Positions 7,506 through 16,872 of a DNA stretch of 64,000 nucleotides are shown piece by piece. Position 1 is the stretch's first letter, and each line of letters begins with the position of its first letter. This stretch comes from Streptomyces sp. MMBL 11-1. Lineage in GTDB: Bacteria; Actinomycetota; Actinomycetes; Streptomycetales; Streptomycetaceae. Position numbers and translations under genes: made by a program. The DNA lies in contig NZ_CP117709.1 of NCBI RefSeq assembly GCF_028622875.1, positions 4,467,001 to 4,531,000 on the forward strand, written 5' to 3'. The notes under the pieces are model-generated. The model saw only the letters and a list, made by a program, of their open reading frames with translations. It searched no databases and was not told the origin of the DNA.

Positions 7506-9596
7506 CTACGCCAGCGCCGCCGGCAACGGAGCCGCGTGCAGCACCGTGAGCCCGGAGACCGCACGGGTCAGCGCCACGTACAGCCGCCGCAGCCCGGTCC
7601 GCTCGTCCGGCTCGCCGTCGACCACGGCCGCCGGTTCGTCGAGCACCACGTAGTCGTACTCCAGGCCCTTCGCGAGCGACGCGGGCACCAGCGTCAGCCG
7701 GGACGCGGCGGTCGTCTCCTCACCGGGGGAGAGATACGCGTGGCCCGCCGCCGTCAGGGCCGCCGCCAGCGCCGGGATCCGGGCGTCGGCGGCGATCAGC
7801 CCGATCGACCCCTCGTGGCGCAACGACTCCTCGCAGGCGGCGACGGTGGCCGAGTCCAGCACCTCCGGGGACGGGATCTCCCGTACGACCAGCGAACCGG
7901 GCGACTCACGCACCGACTCCACCGCCGCGAGCCCCGGCGAGATCACGGGCAGCAGCCGGGACGCGTACGCGATGACCTCGCGCGGCACGCGGAAACCGGC
8001 GGTCAGCTCCTCCACCACGGCGTCCGCCTTGCCCAGGTGGAACAGCGCCTCGCCCCAGCTCTCCGTGGACCACGGGGTCGTCCCCTGGGCGAGATCCCCG
8101 AGCACGGTCGCCGAACCGGTCGAGCACCGCCGCCCCACCGCCCGGTACTGCATGGGGGAGAGGTCCTGCGCCTCGTCGAGCACGACATGGCCGAGCGAGT
8201 GCGTACGGGCGATGAGGTCCCCCGCCTCGTCGATCAGCACGGCGTCGGCAGCCGACCACTTCGCGGACTTCACGCTGCGGGCGGGCTTCGCCCACAGGAG
8301 CCGCTTCTGCTCGCCCTCGTCCAGCAGGCCCTCCGCGTGCGCGGCCAGGAACTCCGCGTCGGAGAGCAGCCGCAGCACCACCTTCGCCGGGTCCACGGCG
8401 GGCCAGACAGCCTTGACGGCCGCCTTCACCGCGGGGTTCCGGGCGACCGCGTTCTGCACCCGGTCGTCGGGCGCCTCCCCGGCCTCCTCCATCCGTACGA
8501 GGACGGCGTGCGCGATCCGCTGCGGCAGCGCCTCGTGCGCGGCCCCGTACCGCATGTCGCGGGCCAGCAGCTCGTCGACCATCTCCTGGACCTCGTACGC
8601 GGGCACGCGCCAGCGCCGGGACCCGCGCACCACGACGACGGGCTCGGCGGGCGGGGTGACGTGCGAGCGGATCGCCCGCCGCAGGACCTCGGCCATGCGG
8701 GCGTCGCCCTTGACGACGGCGGTGGCCGCCTCGTCCTCGCCCCGGACCTCGACGCCGGTGCGCACCAGGTCGTCGACGGTGGCCTGCTTCACCTCCAGCT
8801 CGCCGAGGGCGGGCAGGACCTGCTCGATGTAGTGCAGGAAGGAACGGTTCGGCCCGATGACGAGGGTGCCGGTGCGGGCGAGCCGCTCGCGGTGCGCGTA
8901 CAGCAGGTACGCCACCCGGTGCAGACCGACGGCGGTCTTCCCGGTGCCGGGCCCGCCCTGCACGCAGACGGTCCCGCCGAGGCCGCTCCGTACGATCTCG
9001 TCCTGCTCGGGCTGGATGGTGGCGACGATGTCGCGCATCGGGCCGACGCGCGGCCGCTCGATCTCCGCCTGGAGGAGCCGGCTGGTGTGCTCGGCCTCGG
9101 CGGGGTCGGTGAGGTGCTCGTCCTCGTACGCGGTCAGCTCACCGCCGGTGTAGCCGAAGCGGCGGCGCAGCCCCACGTCCTGGGGGTTCGTGCGGGACGC
9201 CTGGTAGTACGGCTGGGAGACCGGCGCACGCCAGTCGATGACCATGGGGTCCCCGGCGGCGTCGTGGACGTGCCGGCGCCCGATGTAGAACCGTTCGCCC
9301 TCCGCGCCCTCGGCCAGCTCGCCGCCGACGGCGTGCAGATAGTCGAGGCGGCCGAAGAACAGCGGGGTGTGCGAGAGGTCGGCGAGCGCCTTGATGCGGT
9401 CGTCGATCTGGGCCTGGAGCACGGCGGCGTTGACCCAGTTCGCGGTGACGTCGCGGATGTCGAGGGCCTGCACGTCCTCGCGCATCCCGCGCAGGGCGGC
9501 ACGGGACGCGGCGAGATGGGCGCGCTCGTGCGCCAGGGGGTCGGTGGCGCCGGTGGGATCGGGTGGGGAATCGCTTTCGCTTACGTGCGCGGGCAC
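7506..9596 (-). CDS. helR: HelD/HelR-family RNA-polymerase-recycling ATPase
   Basis: This 696-residue UvrD-like superfamily-1 protein has Walker A GGPGTGKTAVGLHR near residue 212, a DEAQDLSPMQ Walker B near residue 475, and a final TRAVSGLTVLHA helicase-type motif. The N-terminal coiled region (ERAHLAASRAALRGMRE) and the FIGRRHV, WRAPVSQPYY and NPQDVGLRRRF blocks are characteristic of HelD-like proteins rather than DNA helicases. These enzymes release stalled or drug-bound RNA polymerase. HelR of Streptomyces venezuelae protects against rifamycins. It stands alone, with a 373-bp upstream region in which I recognised no rifamycin-associated element. Confidence 0.85.
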   Translation of the reverse strand: MPAHVSESDSPPDPTGATDPLAHERAHLAASRAALRGMREDVQALDIRDVTANWVNAAVLQAQIDDRIKALADLSHTPLFFGRLDYLHAVGGELAEGAEGERFYIGRRHVHDAAGDPMVIDWRAPVSQPYYQASRTNPQDVGLRRRFGYTGGELTAYEDEHLTDPAEAEHTSRLLQAEIERPRVGPMRDIVATIQPEQDEIVRSGLGGTVCVQGGPGTGKTAVGLHRVAYLLYAHRERLARTGTLVIGPNRSFLHYIEQVLPALGELEVKQATVDDLVRTGVEVRGEDEAATAVVKGDARMAEVLRRAIRSHVTPPAEPVVVVRGSRRWRVPAYEVQEMVDELLARDMRYGAAHEALPQRIAHAVLVRMEEAGEAPDDRVQNAVARNPAVKAAVKAVWPAVDPAKVVLRLLSDAEFLAAHAEGLLDEGEQKRLLWAKPARSVKSAKWSAADAVLIDEAGDLIARTHSLGHVVLDEAQDLSPMQYRAVGRRCSTGSATVLGDLAQGTTPWSTESWGEALFHLGKADAVVEELTAGFRVPREVIAYASRLLPVISPGLAAVESVRESPGSLVVREIPSPEVLDSATVAACEESLRHEGSIGLIAADARIPALAAALTAAGHAYLSPGEETTAASRLTLVPASLAKGLEYDYVVLDEPAAVVDGEPDERTGLRRLYVALTRAVSGLTVLHAAPLPAALA

Positions 9597-9969
9597 GGTG
9601 TTGCCTCCGGCTCTTCAACGCAGGACGGCGGACCGGACGCGCCGCGGTGCCATGGCGGCACGCGCGGCGGAGGGGTCCGCTGGGAAGGTACGTATCCGTC
9701 GGGTGTCGGCCGGTTTCCGTCCGGTCGGCGGCGCTCCCGGGGGCCGATGACACGGCGCGGGAGGCGGGCAGACCCGCGATTGTAGCCACGGAGCGGGGCG
9801 GCGGCGAACCGGAATACGGGCCGCCGGGCCCCTCCCCGGGGCGGAGACGCCAGGGATACCCGTAGGGGACGCGCGCGCCCGGAGCGGTACCGGAGGGCTA
9901 CCCGCCCGCTCACCGGGTTCCGTCCGCGGGCCGACGCGCCCGAACGGGTGACGGGAGCACCATGGATGC
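9597..9969. other. Divergent intergenic region, no gene seen
   Basis: This is 373 bp between helR (leftward) and a small rightward gene. It should contain both promoters. I found no convincing inverted repeat of operator type and no gene. Confidence 0.6.
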
Positions 9970-10161
9970 ATGAGCACAGCCACTCTGAACCCACGCAGGA
10001 CCGGCCCCGCGCACGGCGCGACCGCGGCCACCGGTCACCACCGACCCCACCGCGTCGGCGACGCGGTGCGCGCCGTGAAGGTGTTCGTGACGGCGGCGTT
10101 CGGCGTCGTCGTCCTGGGGGAGTACGCGGAGGAGGCGGGCGTCGTCGGCCGGGGCCGCTGA
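9970..10161 (+). CDS. Small conserved-looking protein of unknown function
   Basis: This is a 63-residue protein. The ATG at 9970 follows gggag at 9953-9957, a rather long gap. The N-terminal half is Arg/His-rich (TGHHRPHRVGDAVRAVK). It is followed by one hydrophobic segment, VFVTAAFGVVVLGEY, that could be a single membrane helix, and an acidic-to-basic tail. Small proteins of this build lie beside the XPB helicase gene in other Streptomyces as far as I recall, so I take it as real. No function is known. Confidence 0.6.
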   Translation: MSTATLNPRRTGPAHGATAATGHHRPHRVGDAVRAVKVFVTAAFGVVVLGEYAEEAGVVGRGR

Positions 10162-10182
10162 ACGCCCGCCCTCCCGGCAGCC

Positions 10183-11826
10183 TCAGCCGTCGGCGAGCAG
10201 CTCGTCCGCGTCGACGATGCGGTACGCGTACCCCTGCTCGGCCAGGAACCGCTGGCGGTGCGCCGCGAAGTCCTGGTCGATGGTGTCGCGGGCGACGACC
10301 GAGTAGAACCGGGCCTCGTGCCCGTCGGCCTTCGGACGCAGGACCCGCCCCAGCCGCTGGGCCTCCTCCTGCCGCGACCCGAAGGTCCCGGAGACCTGGA
10401 TGGCGACGGTCGCCTCCGGCAGGTCGATGGAGAAGTTGGCGACCTTGGACACGACGAGAACACTGATCTCGCCCTGGCGGAACGCCTCGAAGAGCTTCTC
10501 GCGCTGGGCGTTGCTGGTCTCGCCCTTGATCACGGGGGCGTCCAGATGCTCGCCCAGCTCGTCGAGCTGGTCGATGTACTGGCCGATGACGAGGGTCTGC
10601 TCGCCCTGGTGCTTGCGCACCAGCGCCTCGGTCACCTTCCGCTTGGTCGCGGTGGTGGCGCAGAACCGGTACTTCTCCTCCGTCTCGGCGGTCGCGTAGG
10701 CGAGCCGCTCGGAGTCGGTGAGATTGACCCGGACCTCGACGCAGTCGGCGGGCGCGATGTAGCCCTGCGCCTCGATCTCCTTCCACGGGGCGTCGAACCT
10801 CTTCGGCCCGATGAGCGAGAACACGTCGGACTCCCGCCCGTCCTCCCGCACCAGCGTCGCGGTGAGCCCCAGCCGCCGCCGGGCCTGGAGGTCGGCGGTG
10901 AACTTGAAGACGGGCGCGGGCAGCAGGTGGACCTCGTCGTAGACGACCAGGCCCCAGTCGCGGGAGTCGAACAGCTCAAGGTGCGGGTAGACGCCCTTCC
11001 GGCGGGTGGTCAGCACCTGGTAGGTGGCGATGGTGACCGGCCGGATCTCCTTCCGCGTCCCGCTGTACTCGCCGATCTCGTCCTCGGTCAGCGAGGTCCG
11101 CTTCACCAGCTCGTGCTTCCACTGCCGGGCGGAGACGGTGTTGGTGACGAGGATCAGGGTGGTGGCCTTGGCCTCGGCCATGGCACCGGCCCCGACGAGG
11201 GTCTTCCCGGCCCCGCACGGCAGCACCACCACCCCCGACCCGCCGTGCCAGAACCCCTCGACGGCCTGCTTCTGGTACGGCCGCAGCGACCAGCCGTCCT
11301 CGGCCAGCTCGATCGGATGGGCCTCGCCGTCGACGTACCCCGCGAGGTCCTCGGCGGGCCACCCCAGCTTGAGCAGGGTCTGCTTGACCTGCCCCCGCTC
11401 GGAGGGGTGCACGGCCACGGTGTCCGGGTCGATCCGCGCCCCGACCAGCGGCTGCATCTTCTTCGACCGGAGGATCTCCTCCAGCACGGGCCGGTCGGTG
11501 CTGGTGAGCACGAGCCCGTGCACGGGGTGCTTGGACAGGGTGAGCCGCCCGTACCGCGCCATCGTCTCGGCGATGTCGACCAGGAGCGCGTGCGGCACGG
11601 GGTAGCGGGAGTGCTCGACCAGGGCGTCGACGACCTGCTCGGCGTCGTGCCCGGCGGCACGGGCGTTCCACAGCCCGAGCGGGGTGACCCGGTACGTGTG
11701 GATGTGCTCGGGCGCACGCTCCAGCTCCGCGAACGGCGCGATGGCACGACGGCAGGCGTCCGCCCGGTCGTGATCGACTTCGAGGAGCAGCGTCTTGTCG
11801 CTCTGGACGATGAGGGGTCCGGTCAC
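10183..11826 (-). CDS. XPB-type DNA repair helicase
   Basis: This 547-residue superfamily-2 helicase is of full bacterial XPB length. Residues 1-130 are the XPB-specific N-terminal domain. Walker A PCGAGKTLVG lies near residue 205 and the DEVH box (VVYDEVHLLP) near residue 299. RED-like VREDGRESD and the C-terminal motif VI block EEAQRLGRVLRPK are present. Bacterial XPB unwinds DNA 3' to 5' and is thought to act in nucleotide-excision repair, often with a Bax1 nuclease, which is not seen here. The start is a GTG-rich context at 11826 and the gene is monocistronic. Confidence 0.93.
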   Translation of the reverse strand: MTGPLIVQSDKTLLLEVDHDRADACRRAIAPFAELERAPEHIHTYRVTPLGLWNARAAGHDAEQVVDALVEHSRYPVPHALLVDIAETMARYGRLTLSKHPVHGLVLTSTDRPVLEEILRSKKMQPLVGARIDPDTVAVHPSERGQVKQTLLKLGWPAEDLAGYVDGEAHPIELAEDGWSLRPYQKQAVEGFWHGGSGVVVLPCGAGKTLVGAGAMAEAKATTLILVTNTVSARQWKHELVKRTSLTEDEIGEYSGTRKEIRPVTIATYQVLTTRRKGVYPHLELFDSRDWGLVVYDEVHLLPAPVFKFTADLQARRRLGLTATLVREDGRESDVFSLIGPKRFDAPWKEIEAQGYIAPADCVEVRVNLTDSERLAYATAETEEKYRFCATTATKRKVTEALVRKHQGEQTLVIGQYIDQLDELGEHLDAPVIKGETSNAQREKLFEAFRQGEISVLVVSKVANFSIDLPEATVAIQVSGTFGSRQEEAQRLGRVLRPKADGHEARFYSVVARDTIDQDFAAHRQRFLAEQGYAYRIVDADELLADG

Positions 11827-11917
11827 GCGCTTCGGCCCTTTCTGCGGGGTACGGCCACGGCTGCGGCCAAACGTCCAGTGTGCCGCATCGGGGGGCGGGG
11901 CGGGGTGGGCGCTGCGG

Positions 11918-12694
11918 TCAGCCTCCGGCGCGGGGCCTGCGCTGCGGCCCGAAGCGCACCGGGACGCCCGGGGAGTACAGCACGCTCACCGGCTCCCCGG
12001 CCGGCGCGGGCAGCCCGCCCGCCGCCACCAGGTCCTCATCGCACTCCAGGAGCTCCGCCCGGTGCAGGGGCCACTGGGGGTGCGCGTTGGGAAGGTGGAC
12101 GGTCCGCCCGAAGAAGTCACCGTGCAGGGCCCACCGTGCGGTGAGGAAGTGCTCCAGGGGTGTCGGCTCCTCGATCGGCTGCCCGGCGCGCAGCACGATC
12201 CTGCTCCGCGCACCGCGAGGACCGGGCCACCGCCGGGTGCTCGTGTACGTGAGGGTGTCGCCGGAGCGCTCGATGTCCATGCGGGACCACACGTACGGCA
12301 GCCGGAACGCGGCCCGCGCCACGAGGACCGGGATCAGCCGGGAGGCGTCGAGGGACCGGAAGACGACGCCGCGCCGCCCGTGCCCGTCCACGGAGTACAG
12401 CCGGACGTTGGTCTCGGGGAAGGACCCGAGGTACGGAATCCCCGGCAGCCCGAGCCCGCTCACCCGGTGCATCCGGAACGCCACGAGCCCCACGTAGGTC
12501 GTCGTCCCGTCGAAGGTGTCGGGCACGGTGCCCGGCGGCAGCAGCGGAGCGACGTCCGCCGGGTCGACGGCCCAGTGCAGGAACGCCAGGTCCAGCCAGG
12601 ACTGGGTGAGCAGCGGGGGCATCGGCGCGGCGGGCGGGGCCGGCGACACGGGCTCGGGGGGAACCGGGCCGGGGGCGGGGCGGGCTGTGGCCAT
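11918..12694 (-). CDS. YqjF-family (DUF2071) protein
   Basis: This 258-residue protein starts at ATG 12694; longer upstream reading is possible but the conserved part begins just after. A Pro/Ala-rich head precedes LTQSWLDLAFLHWAVDP and LLPPGTVPDTFDG. Then come FRMHRV, PYLGSFPETNVRLY, RLPYVWSRM and FFGRTVHLPNAHPQWPLHRAELL. This is the DUF2071 (YqjF) pattern, related to acetoacetate-decarboxylase-like folds. Its substrate is unknown. It lies between XPB and the Nudix gene, on the same strand but with clear gaps. Confidence 0.85.
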   Translation of the reverse strand: MATARPAPGPVPPEPVSPAPPAAPMPPLLTQSWLDLAFLHWAVDPADVAPLLPPGTVPDTFDGTTTYVGLVAFRMHRVSGLGLPGIPYLGSFPETNVRLYSVDGHGRRGVVFRSLDASRLIPVLVARAAFRLPYVWSRMDIERSGDTLTYTSTRRWPGPRGARSRIVLRAGQPIEEPTPLEHFLTARWALHGDFFGRTVHLPNAHPQWPLHRAELLECDEDLVAAGGLPAPAGEPVSVLYSPGVPVRFGPQRRPRAGG

Positions 12695-12759
12695 GCCCGC
12701 AGCATCGCAGACGGACACGAGGTCGGAGCCGGAACGGCAGAGAGCCGCGAGCCCAGGCC

Positions 12760-13230
12760 TCAGCCGAGATAGGGCCGGTCGCGGTCCTCCGCAAAGTGGC
12801 GCAGCCGGAGGCGCTGGGTGTGGTGCATGGGCAGGGCGTCCAGCTTGTCCGGAGCCACGAACCGGACCTCCGTGCTCTCCTCGGAGACGGTCAGGGAGCC
12901 GCCGGTCACCCGGGCGGTGAAGCAGACGTTGAACTGCCGACGGACCTCCCCGTCGCTGTACTCGATGATGTGCCGGGGGTCGGTGTATGTGCCGACGAGT
13001 CCGGTGATCTCGACATCGAGCCCGGTCTCCTCCTTGACCTCGCGCACAGCGGTGCCGGGGAGGGAATCCCCCAGGTCCATCCCGCCGCCCGGTAGCGCCC
13101 ACAGGCCGTTGTCGCGGCGGCGCTGCAGCAGGATGCGTCCCTGATCGTCGGTGACGACGGCGGAAGCCGCGACGACCATGCTGTTGGGCTCGGGTGCGTT
13201 GGGGTCGTCGTAGTACTCGGTCCGTGCCAT
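12760..13230 (-). CDS. Nudix hydrolase
   Basis: This 156-residue protein starts at ATG 13230. Residues 18-150 are a Nudix domain with the Nudix box at 49-71 (GGMDLGDSLPGTAVREVKEE, then TGL). The first conserved Glu of the box is Asp55, a conservative change; the catalytic REVKEE is intact, so activity is expected on a nucleoside-diphosphate-type substrate that cannot be named. It begins 4 bp after the stop of the upstream regulator gene, so the two are cotranscribed. Confidence 0.9.
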   Translation of the reverse strand: MARTEYYDDPNAPEPNSMVVAASAVVTDDQGRILLQRRRDNGLWALPGGGMDLGDSLPGTAVREVKEETGLDVEITGLVGTYTDPRHIIEYSDGEVRRQFNVCFTARVTGGSLTVSEESTEVRFVAPDKLDALPMHHTQRLRLRHFAEDRDRPYLG

Positions 13231-13234
13231 TGCG

Positions 13235-13975
13235 TCACCCTTCCACTGGCTGTGCGGACTTCCATACCGCCTCGAAGCTGTCCTCGTACGTGCCGAACAT
13301 GCCTCCGCTGCCGCTGCTCCGGAGGTGCCACACAGGCGCGGCGTACGCGTTGACGCCCCAGACATGGGCGTTGACCAGAATCTCGTCGTCCGCGCGGTAC
13401 AGGCTGTTGTAGAGCGTCGTCCCATGCGTACGGATCTCGATGCCCGGTTCGCTCGCCAAGGGGCGGTAGTGCATGAGCGCAAGCCGGCAGCGGGACTCGA
13501 TGCCATGGCCGAAGCGCTCCTCCCGGCCCCGTTGCTGGACGTTGGCATCGTCCGCGTCCCCCACCGCGATCCGGATCGCGCACCCGTCCGCAGCCCGCTC
13601 CCGCAGCAGGTCGTTGAGCCGTGGGTAGGCCTCGTGCAGGAAGACGGCTCCGTACACGAGTACGTCGATCTGCCGACGCGCCTGGACGAGGAGATTGACG
13701 AAGGCGGACACCGGCAGGTCGGCCCGTTGCTCGTACAGCGCGACGAGTTCGGCACTGACGGCCCTGGCCGATCGCGCCTGCCTGAGCTGGGGCCACAGGG
13801 CGTGCACGTCCTCTCCCAGCGTCTCGGCGGCCCTGAGCGCGGTGCCGCGGCGAGGCGTGCGCCCGAGATTGACCCAACGCTCAACGGATTTGGGATCTAC
13901 CTCGACGACGCGGGCGAGGTCTGTGTGCGTCCATCCTCCGGCGGCCATGACGGCACGTAAGCGCTCGTTCGTCAT
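13235..13975 (-). CDS. XRE-type regulator with C-terminal phospholipase-D-like domain
   Basis: This is a 246-residue protein. Residues ~5-65 are a helix-turn-helix of the XRE type (GWTHTDLARVVEVDPKSVER). Residues 90-240 read as a divergent phospholipase-D-like fold, seen in IDVLVYGAVFLHEAYPRL, IRIAVGD and HGTTLYNSLYRADDEILVN. Some Streptomyces XRE regulators carry such a domain as a presumed ligand sensor; no HKD catalytic motif is evident. It leads a two-gene operon with the Nudix hydrolase and diverges from a small Cys-containing protein gene at 14094. Confidence 0.82.
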   Translation of the reverse strand: MTNERLRAVMAAGGWTHTDLARVVEVDPKSVERWVNLGRTPRRGTALRAAETLGEDVHALWPQLRQARSARAVSAELVALYEQRADLPVSAFVNLLVQARRQIDVLVYGAVFLHEAYPRLNDLLRERAADGCAIRIAVGDADDANVQQRGREERFGHGIESRCRLALMHYRPLASEPGIEIRTHGTTLYNSLYRADDEILVNAHVWGVNAYAAPVWHLRSSGSGGMFGTYEDSFEAVWKSAQPVEG

Positions 13976-14093
13976 CCTGGTCTCCCCCCTCCACCTCCGG
14001 ACGTGTCAGGGACGTTTTACAGGCTGTGGGACGTCCCGAAAGGGGAAACGTACGAGGTTCCGTCGTCCTGGTGACGAGTGTGACGATCACCGC

Positions 14094-14294
14094 ATGAGTG
14101 AACCGATGCGATACAGCGCCCCGCCCGTCGAGCTGCCGCTGGGGATGGGCGTCGCGGACCCGGAGCCGGTCGAGGGGTGCGCCGGCTGCGGCGAACTGGC
14201 CGCCGTACGCAGCCGCGCGCGAGCCGTGGGCGACATGACCACCGTGTCCGATTGCAACGTCTATCTGCGCAGACACCCGCAGGGGCACGAGTGA
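14094..14294 (+). CDS. Small protein with CxxC motif, divergent from XRE regulator
   Basis: This 66-residue protein starts at ATG 14094. The N-terminal part is Pro-rich. Residues ~27-66 carry the compact motif VEGCAGCGELAAVRSRARAV followed by SDCNVYLRRHPQG, giving three cysteines and a terminal His. Short proteins of this shape are often coded opposite XRE regulators in Streptomyces, as here (118 bp divergent gap). That suggests a paired regulatory role, but the function is unknown. Confidence 0.75.
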   Translation: MSEPMRYSAPPVELPLGMGVADPEPVEGCAGCGELAAVRSRARAVGDMTTVSDCNVYLRRHPQGHE

Positions 14295-14337
14295 TCACGC
14301 GGAGCCGCACCAGAACGTCCGGGGGCAGGGTGGGCCC

Positions 14338-16809
14338 CTACCCCTTCCCGTCCTCCGCCAGCTCCGCGACCCCCGTGATCCGGTGCAGCGGGTACGTGCG
14401 GACCTCGTCGGCCGTGTGGTCGTACGCCGTGACGAAGCCGCCCTCCACGCGGACCGGGGCGATCACACGCTGGCTGGCCGCGCCGTCCGCGTTGACGTAG
14501 CCGATCCAGACCGCCGAGCCCGTCATCGCGGCCGCCTGGACCGTGGCCAGGGTCTCGGCGGAGGTGGTGCGGGGGAGGGAGCCGGGAGGCCTGGTGGACG
14601 ACGGGTCCTCGGACGTGTCCTTGCGGATCACCGTGGCGGCCGTGTCGCCCGCGCGGATGGCCCGTACCGCCGCACCGAGCAGGGTGGCGTCCGGGACCGG
14701 CGGGCCCTCGGGGACCGGGACCGGAGGGGTGCGGGGCGGGGTGCGGCGGGCGCCGGCACGGGTGATCAGGACGTCGCCCTCGGCGGATTCGGCGGCCGGG
14801 GCGTAGCCCATGTCCCGCAGGGCCTCCAGGAGGGAGCCGGGGTCGGCCTGGGAGGCCAGGACCGTGGGGGCCAGGCGGCGGAGGCGGAGCCCGGTCGAGC
14901 GGCGGTCGGCCAGGATCTCGTTGAGGACCGCCTCGTCGTCGCAGCGTACGTACGCGGACGCGGACCCGATCCGCAGGTGCCCGTGGCGGCGGGCCACGTC
15001 GTCGATCAGATAGCTCAGCGGCTGCGGCACCGGCGTACGGCTGTGCGCGGCCAGGAACGCGTGCAGGTCGGCCGCCGCCTGCCCGGCGTCCAGGGCGCGG
15101 CGCACCGAACCGGGCGTGAAGCGGTACACCGTCGCCCCGCCCTTCGACTCCACGTCGGCCAGGACCGAGAGCGTCTCCGCCAGCGGGCGTTCCAGCGGGC
15201 CCGGCGCCACCGCCGTCAGGTCGGCCTGGAGCAGGACGTGGTCCAGGGGCTCGGGGACGAGCGGCGCGAGGAGGGCCGCCGCCGCGTCCGGGCCCTCGTC
15301 CAGGAGCGCGCGGGCCTGTGCGGAGAGCGCGCCCCGGCCCGTGATGCCCAGCAGCTCCGCCTCGTTGAGCGTCCACAGGGCGAGGCGGGAGCGGAGGTCC
15401 GTCCCCTCCGTCGAGGCCTCGGGAGTCGCCGCGCCCCGCAACGGGCGTTCCCAGCGCAGCCGTCGCAGCAGGGTTTCGGCGTCCGGCGCGGTGCCCGGCG
15501 GGAGTTCGGCGAACAGGGCCAGGACCCGGCGCCGTACGTCGGGGGCGGCCGAGCGGTCCAGCTCCGGGCCGAGTGCGGACAGCGCCCGGCCCTTGGCGTC
15601 CTGGCCGCCGACCAGGCCCGGGGTCCGGGTGGCGGCGAGCCAGGCGGCGGCGAGGTGTGTCCAGCGGTCCTCGGCGGACAGGTCGAGCCACTCGTCGGAC
15701 GCCGGCGTCGGGGCGTACCGCTCCTCCGGCTCCCCATCGGAGGCCAACAGCCCCGCACCGTAAGCCAGTTCGACCCAGAACGCGGCGATCGGCTCCGTCA
15801 CGTCGAGGGCGTTCGCGGTGCGCTTCAGCTCCCGTACGCTGAGCCCGCCCGCGCGCAGGATCGCGGGGCCGCCGCCGTTCCAGAGCTTCAGCAGCTCCTC
15901 GACGGTGGACAGCGCCGTGAACGCCTGCCCGGCCGCCGCCCTGTCCACAGCCTGTGGATCGCGTGTCGCCGCCGCCGCGACGGCCGGGGGGACCGGTTCC
16001 GGTACGCGGTGCGCGCGTCCGGCGCGCAGATGCAGGGCCGCCTCGCGCGGCAGGACCACCGTGCGGGTGGAGACCGGCAGCAGCAGGCCCCGGTCGCGCA
16101 GCCACTTCACGGGGGGAGTGGGGTTGGGCGTGACCTCCCCGTACGGCGGGCCCCACACCAGCCGGTCCAGGACCGACAGCGCCTCCGCCGGGGCCGTGTC
16201 CAGCAGTTCCGCCATCCGCGTCCGGTCCGTGAACAGGGCGGCGAGCGCGGCCACCGCGGACACCGGGTCGTGCGTGGCGGGCAGCCCGGTCGCCGTCAGG
16301 ATCTCCTGGAGCCGGCCCGGCGACATCCCGGCCGTCGCTTCGGCGACCGTGGGGCCCAGGCCCGTCGGCGAGGGGTGCTGCGGGGACGGGACGAGCAGCT
16401 CGCGGGCGGTGCGCACCAGCCGCAGCCGGTCGTCCTCGCCCCACACCAGGGCCTGTTCGCGCAGCGTCGCGAGCGCGCCCGGCAGCGCGGTGGTGATCGC
16501 CGCCCCCGCGTCGTCGCGCTGGTCGCCGTCGTCCAGCCCGTCGCCGGTGAGCAGGGAGAGCAGCGTGCCGTACGGGGCCGGGTCCGGGGCCACCGCCAGC
16601 GCCTCGGCGGTCTGGAGCGCGAAACGGTCCAGGTGTTCCAGCGCGCGGACGACGGACGCCCGCGTGCCGGCCCGCGTGGCGAGCTGGGTGATGTCGTTCG
16701 GCACCGGGTTGAGGAGGTCGGGGCGGGCACGCAGCAGCCCGGCCAGCGATTCGTCGCCCCGGGCGCGCAGGGCTTCGGCGAGCGTGCGCGGTGGTGTGGT
16801 CGTCCCCAT
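14338..16809 (-). CDS. Large helicase-associated (XPB/Ssl2 N-terminal-like) protein
   Basis: This 823-residue protein starts at ATG 16809. It is rich in Leu/Ala helices and lacks Walker A or DExH motifs, so it is not itself a helicase. The order of short helical blocks and the C-terminal region (SLLEALRDMGYAPAAE, then IGYVNADGAASQRVIAPVRV and RTYPLHRITGVAEL) fits the actinobacterial family annotated as helicase C-terminal or XPB/Ssl2-like helicase-associated. The last ~75 residues look like a WYL-type sensor domain. It lies 2.5 kb from the XPB helicase gene, on the same strand. A role in DNA repair is inference. Confidence 0.8.
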   Translation of the reverse strand: MGTTTPPRTLAEALRARGDESLAGLLRARPDLLNPVPNDITQLATRAGTRASVVRALEHLDRFALQTAEALAVAPDPAPYGTLLSLLTGDGLDDGDQRDDAGAAITTALPGALATLREQALVWGEDDRLRLVRTARELLVPSPQHPSPTGLGPTVAEATAGMSPGRLQEILTATGLPATHDPVSAVAALAALFTDRTRMAELLDTAPAEALSVLDRLVWGPPYGEVTPNPTPPVKWLRDRGLLLPVSTRTVVLPREAALHLRAGRAHRVPEPVPPAVAAAATRDPQAVDRAAAGQAFTALSTVEELLKLWNGGGPAILRAGGLSVRELKRTANALDVTEPIAAFWVELAYGAGLLASDGEPEERYAPTPASDEWLDLSAEDRWTHLAAAWLAATRTPGLVGGQDAKGRALSALGPELDRSAAPDVRRRVLALFAELPPGTAPDAETLLRRLRWERPLRGAATPEASTEGTDLRSRLALWTLNEAELLGITGRGALSAQARALLDEGPDAAAALLAPLVPEPLDHVLLQADLTAVAPGPLERPLAETLSVLADVESKGGATVYRFTPGSVRRALDAGQAAADLHAFLAAHSRTPVPQPLSYLIDDVARRHGHLRIGSASAYVRCDDEAVLNEILADRRSTGLRLRRLAPTVLASQADPGSLLEALRDMGYAPAAESAEGDVLITRAGARRTPPRTPPVPVPEGPPVPDATLLGAAVRAIRAGDTAATVIRKDTSEDPSSTRPPGSLPRTTSAETLATVQAAAMTGSAVWIGYVNADGAASQRVIAPVRVEGGFVTAYDHTADEVRTYPLHRITGVAELAEDGKG

Positions 16810-16872
16810 CCGTCCCACGGTAGCCGCTGGAACGCTACCGTCGGGGCAGGGCCGGTAGAGGGGATGCACCGC

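Noticed and set aside
9597-9969. A rifamycin-associated element upstream of helR
   Set aside because: I found no long inverted repeat in the helR leader that I could equate with the known element. A matrix search would be needed to be sure.
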